Source: a bacterium | GTDB lineage: Bacteria > UBP14 > UBA6098 > B30-G16 | Direction of reading: 5' to 3' | DNA: 15,167 nt | Assembly (NCBI GenBank): GCA_003645115.1 | Contig: QNEG01000008.1 | Span: 1-15,167 of the forward strand | In this document: one piece after another, positions 13,012-15,167 of the stretch | Layout of the letters: the number at the start of each line of letters is the position of its first letter | Position numbering within the stretch: position 1 is the first letter of the stretch | Made by a program: the position numbers and the translations under genes | The notes under the pieces: model-generated | Seen by the model: the letters and a program-made list of their open reading frames with translations, nothing else | The model's database searches: none | What the model was told of the DNA's origin: nothing

Positions 13012-15167
13012 TTATCTGGCTATAAATAATTTACCTTTAGCGATGCCATTTTGAGACGGAGCAACAATAAAATATACTCCCGATGCGACTGGTTCACCAT
13101 ATTCATTTTTCCCATCCCAGTGAAACACACCATCGTGCCCTTTCCAGAAAAATTCTATTTCTCGAACTAAATTTCCCGCAGCATCGTATATTATCAATGG
13201 AGAATCGGCGGGGACATTGCCGATATATATCTGTGGCAATATTCCCCTATCGGCGATAGCCGGATTGGGATGAATATAAATATCCTCTATGTTACTATCG
13301 GTTTTATATGGTGAATGCAGCACTACTGCACCCTCATTGAAACCGAACCATATATTTCCACTGGTTCCATCAGTATATATTCCACCGATAATACTTCCAG
13401 CCAATGTTCCAATCACATCGTTCAGCAATGGAGTTCGGTCTTCGGGAGGAGCGTCATAGGAGGAAAATGATTTGAATGTGGCAAAATATCCCTGTGGCAT
13501 ATACAATGCAGCGCCATCCAGTGTGCCAATCCATACATTTCCGGAAGAATCGGCGCAAAGTGACATAATAGTAGCAGACAGGTCGTCTGGCATAGGGACA
13601 TCCACTAAATATCCAGCGGGATCCCAATATGATAATCCATCCATAGTCCCAAACCAGACTCTGTTATCCGGGGTGATAGCTACCGCATTTACCTCGTCAT
13701 TCAGCAATAATCCCTTGAGTGATATATAGACATCATCGGATTTATTGGGTATAGTTCCCTTATGAATAATAATACCTGCGCCATTAGCAGTAGCCACTCC
13801 GACTCTATCCATTCCGCAGGCGATTGCTCGAACCGCCTTATCGGGTATCCCACAAGAAGTATCGAATGAAACTGCTCCATATGGGTCATCATAATTTTCC
13901 GGCGTCCACACTTTTATCGGTGCCTCATCCTGCGATACATAACACATCACCCATAAATTTCCATAACTGTCTATGCGGAATCTATTTGCGATGGGAAAAT
14001 TTAGTCCTGGGACTGAGGTGTGCAAAGCACTATTAGTAGTATCCCAAACCTCGAATGTCAAATCTGGGAATATTTTCAGGATACCATTGCCATAACTTCC
14101 CAGCCACATAGTTCCGTCGGGAGTAACAATCGCCGAGCGCAAATCACCGAATACACCATAAACAGCCGCCTTAATATCATCTGTTTCTTCCTCGATGTAT
14201 GGAAGAAATTTATAATAATCCATAAAATACCAATCCGCACCATCAAAAATATTTATAGCCTCACTACTGGTGGAGACTATGGTTAGACTATCTGCAAATA
14301 CCACATCGGAAATAGCGGTTCCAAAAATAGTCTCGAATAGTGTTACTCTGATATTATTATCCATCTCGAATACACCCATTCCATAACCAGTAGCGCAAAA
14401 TTTTTTATCATTTATCATTGCCAAACCGAACCCACCTTGAAGTGGCGCATCGCTATTCTTGCGAGAGAATACATTGTTAGATTCAGAATAATAATACACT
14501 CCACCGGGATTTAATAGCCACAATGTGTCATCCATAGATATAATGTTATGTGTTTCCCATACTGAAAATGGTATCGCCAGTTCTAATTTATGAATACTAC
14601 CATCCATAAAGTAATAAACGATATCCTGTTCACTTTGCTCTTTGATAGCCAGTATCCATAGAGTGTCCTTATGCACCTCGAGCCTGCTAACTCCTCTGGA
14701 ATCATAACTGGTATCGGAACTATCTGCGGATATATCCCACACCGCTGTAGTTTCCCAGACTGCGGGATTGACCAAATTATCCTCGATGGATGCGAAAGCG
14801 AGTCCCAATGGAGTAGCAACAAATACGGTATCATTATGAAATGCTATATCGGTAACCTCTGTCTGTGGTGGATAATCACCGAAAGTTTCCATAAATTCAT
14901 TAAATTGGACTACTGCAAAAGTAGTGGGTGTAGGAGTAGCACGAATCACTCCTTTAGAACTGCATATCCACAGATTGTCATCGAAAAATGTTACTTTGTT
15001 CAATCGATAGTAATTTTTTGCGAGCACATCTGATGAATACCATCTATTTCCTACTTTTGCGCCTATATATCCATTCCGAGAGACATACCACAAATAGCCA
15101 TTATCATCCACAGTCAATGATGGGATTTCCAGTCCTCCCAGACCATCTTTATTGGTATATATAATAT
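13012..15167 (-). CDS. T9SS-type double beta-propeller protein, PorZ-like, 5' end outside window
   Basis: 717 residues are visible. The frame is open to the window edge, and the segment before the TTG at 15117 (YTNKDGLGGLEIPSLTVDDN) completes a two-component-regulator propeller motif, so the gene starts beyond 15167. More than ten blades of the form D-x-L/V-W-x-G/A-x-x-x-G are seen, for example DNGYLWYVSRNG, DGTMWLGSYGNG, DNRVWFGTMDG, SGNVWIGTLDG and SGNIWFGFNEG, enough for two propellers. The last 90 or so residues are a T9SS/FlgD-like sorting domain (IYIHPNPA ... YDAAGNLVREI ... HWDGKNEYGEPVASGVYF). There is no kinase or helical signalling part after the propellers. Two propellers plus a C-terminal domain is the layout of PorZ, a surface component of the T9SS attachment machinery. 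An ordinary secreted propeller protein is the alternative. Confidence 0.85.
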   Translation of the reverse strand, partial: IIYTNKDGLGGLEIPSLTVDDNGYLWYVSRNGYIGAKVGNRWYSSDVLAKNYYRLNKVTFFDDNLWICSSKGVIRATPTPTTFAVVQFNEFMETFGDYPPQTEVTDIAFHNDTVFVATPLGLAFASIEDNLVNPAVWETTAVWDISADSSDTSYDSRGVSRLEVHKDTLWILAIKEQSEQDIVYYFMDGSIHKLELAIPFSVWETHNIISMDDTLWLLNPGGVYYYSESNNVFSRKNSDAPLQGGFGLAMINDKKFCATGYGMGVFEMDNNIRVTLFETIFGTAISDVVFADSLTIVSTSSEAINIFDGADWYFMDYYKFLPYIEEETDDIKAAVYGVFGDLRSAIVTPDGTMWLGSYGNGILKIFPDLTFEVWDTTNSALHTSVPGLNFPIANRFRIDSYGNLWVMCYVSQDEAPIKVWTPENYDDPYGAVSFDTSCGIPDKAVRAIACGMDRVGVATANGAGIIIHKGTIPNKSDDVYISLKGLLLNDEVNAVAITPDNRVWFGTMDGLSYWDPAGYLVDVPMPDDLSATIMSLCADSSGNVWIGTLDGAALYMPQGYFATFKSFSSYDAPPEDRTPLLNDVIGTLAGSIIGGIYTDGTSGNIWFGFNEGAVVLHSPYKTDSNIEDIYIHPNPAIADRGILPQIYIGNVPADSPLIIYDAAGNLVREIEFFWKGHDGVFHWDGKNEYGEPVASGVYFIVAPSQNGIAKGKLFIAR

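Noticed and set aside
15082..15117. TTG at 15117 as the start of the propeller protein
   Set aside because: No ribosome site precedes it, and the frame upstream stays open to the window edge and completes a propeller motif, so the gene is truncated at its 5' end by the window.
1..15167. CRISPR array, tRNA or rRNA genes, prophage or transposase
   Set aside because: No regularly spaced repeats, cloverleaf-like segments, rRNA motifs or transposase-like proteins were found; the repeats seen are short and dispersed.

Overview
The window looks like chromosomal DNA of a Gram-negative bacterium related to the Bacteroidetes/FCB assemblage, probably one of its uncultivated candidate phyla. Three things point there: two secreted proteins end in type IX secretion system (T9SS) sorting domains, one of them a gingipain-like C25 protease; three proteins carry lipoprotein signal peptides; and a ruvC-rodA operon includes a DUF4837-like lipoprotein. 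G+C is roughly 40%. The phylum cannot be fixed from the sequence alone. There is no tRNA, rRNA, CRISPR array, transposase or phage gene.

Left part (1-4745). A small lipoprotein gene of unknown function is followed by a 399-bp non-coding stretch and then rex, the NADH/NAD+-sensing repressor. The non-coding stretch holds a promoter whose -10 box runs into a good Rex-type operator, so rex is probably autoregulated, and also a 94-bp palindromic repeat. Converging on rex from the right is a minus-strand operon: ruvC (Holliday-junction nuclease), a DUF4837-like lipoprotein, and rodA (SEDS peptidoglycan glycosyltransferase).

Centre (4746-6819). A compact divergent promoter region serves ruvC on one side and, on the other, a two-gene operon encoding a UPF0173 metallo-beta-lactamase-fold hydrolase and an exported phospholipase-D-like lipoprotein with two HKD motifs. 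Downstream lies a repeat-rich spacer of about 195 bp.

Right part (6820-15167, all minus strand). Reading leftward: a T9SS-type double beta-propeller protein (5' end outside the window; domain layout resembles PorZ), a PutP-like sodium:solute symporter, and a 1438-residue gingipain-like C25 cysteine protease. The symporter and the protease each have their own recognisable promoter. Together they suggest extracellular proteolysis and uptake of small organic solutes, but that link is inference.

The most unusual signals are: a 78-nt G+C-rich palindromic repeat inserted exactly in frame in the T9SS tail of the protease, with a related copy in the adjacent spacer; the Rex operator/promoter overlap; and a strong window-wide shortage of certain 4-bp palindromes (by eye: ACGT 0, GATC 3, GTAC 1). 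No wholly new multi-gene system is evident.
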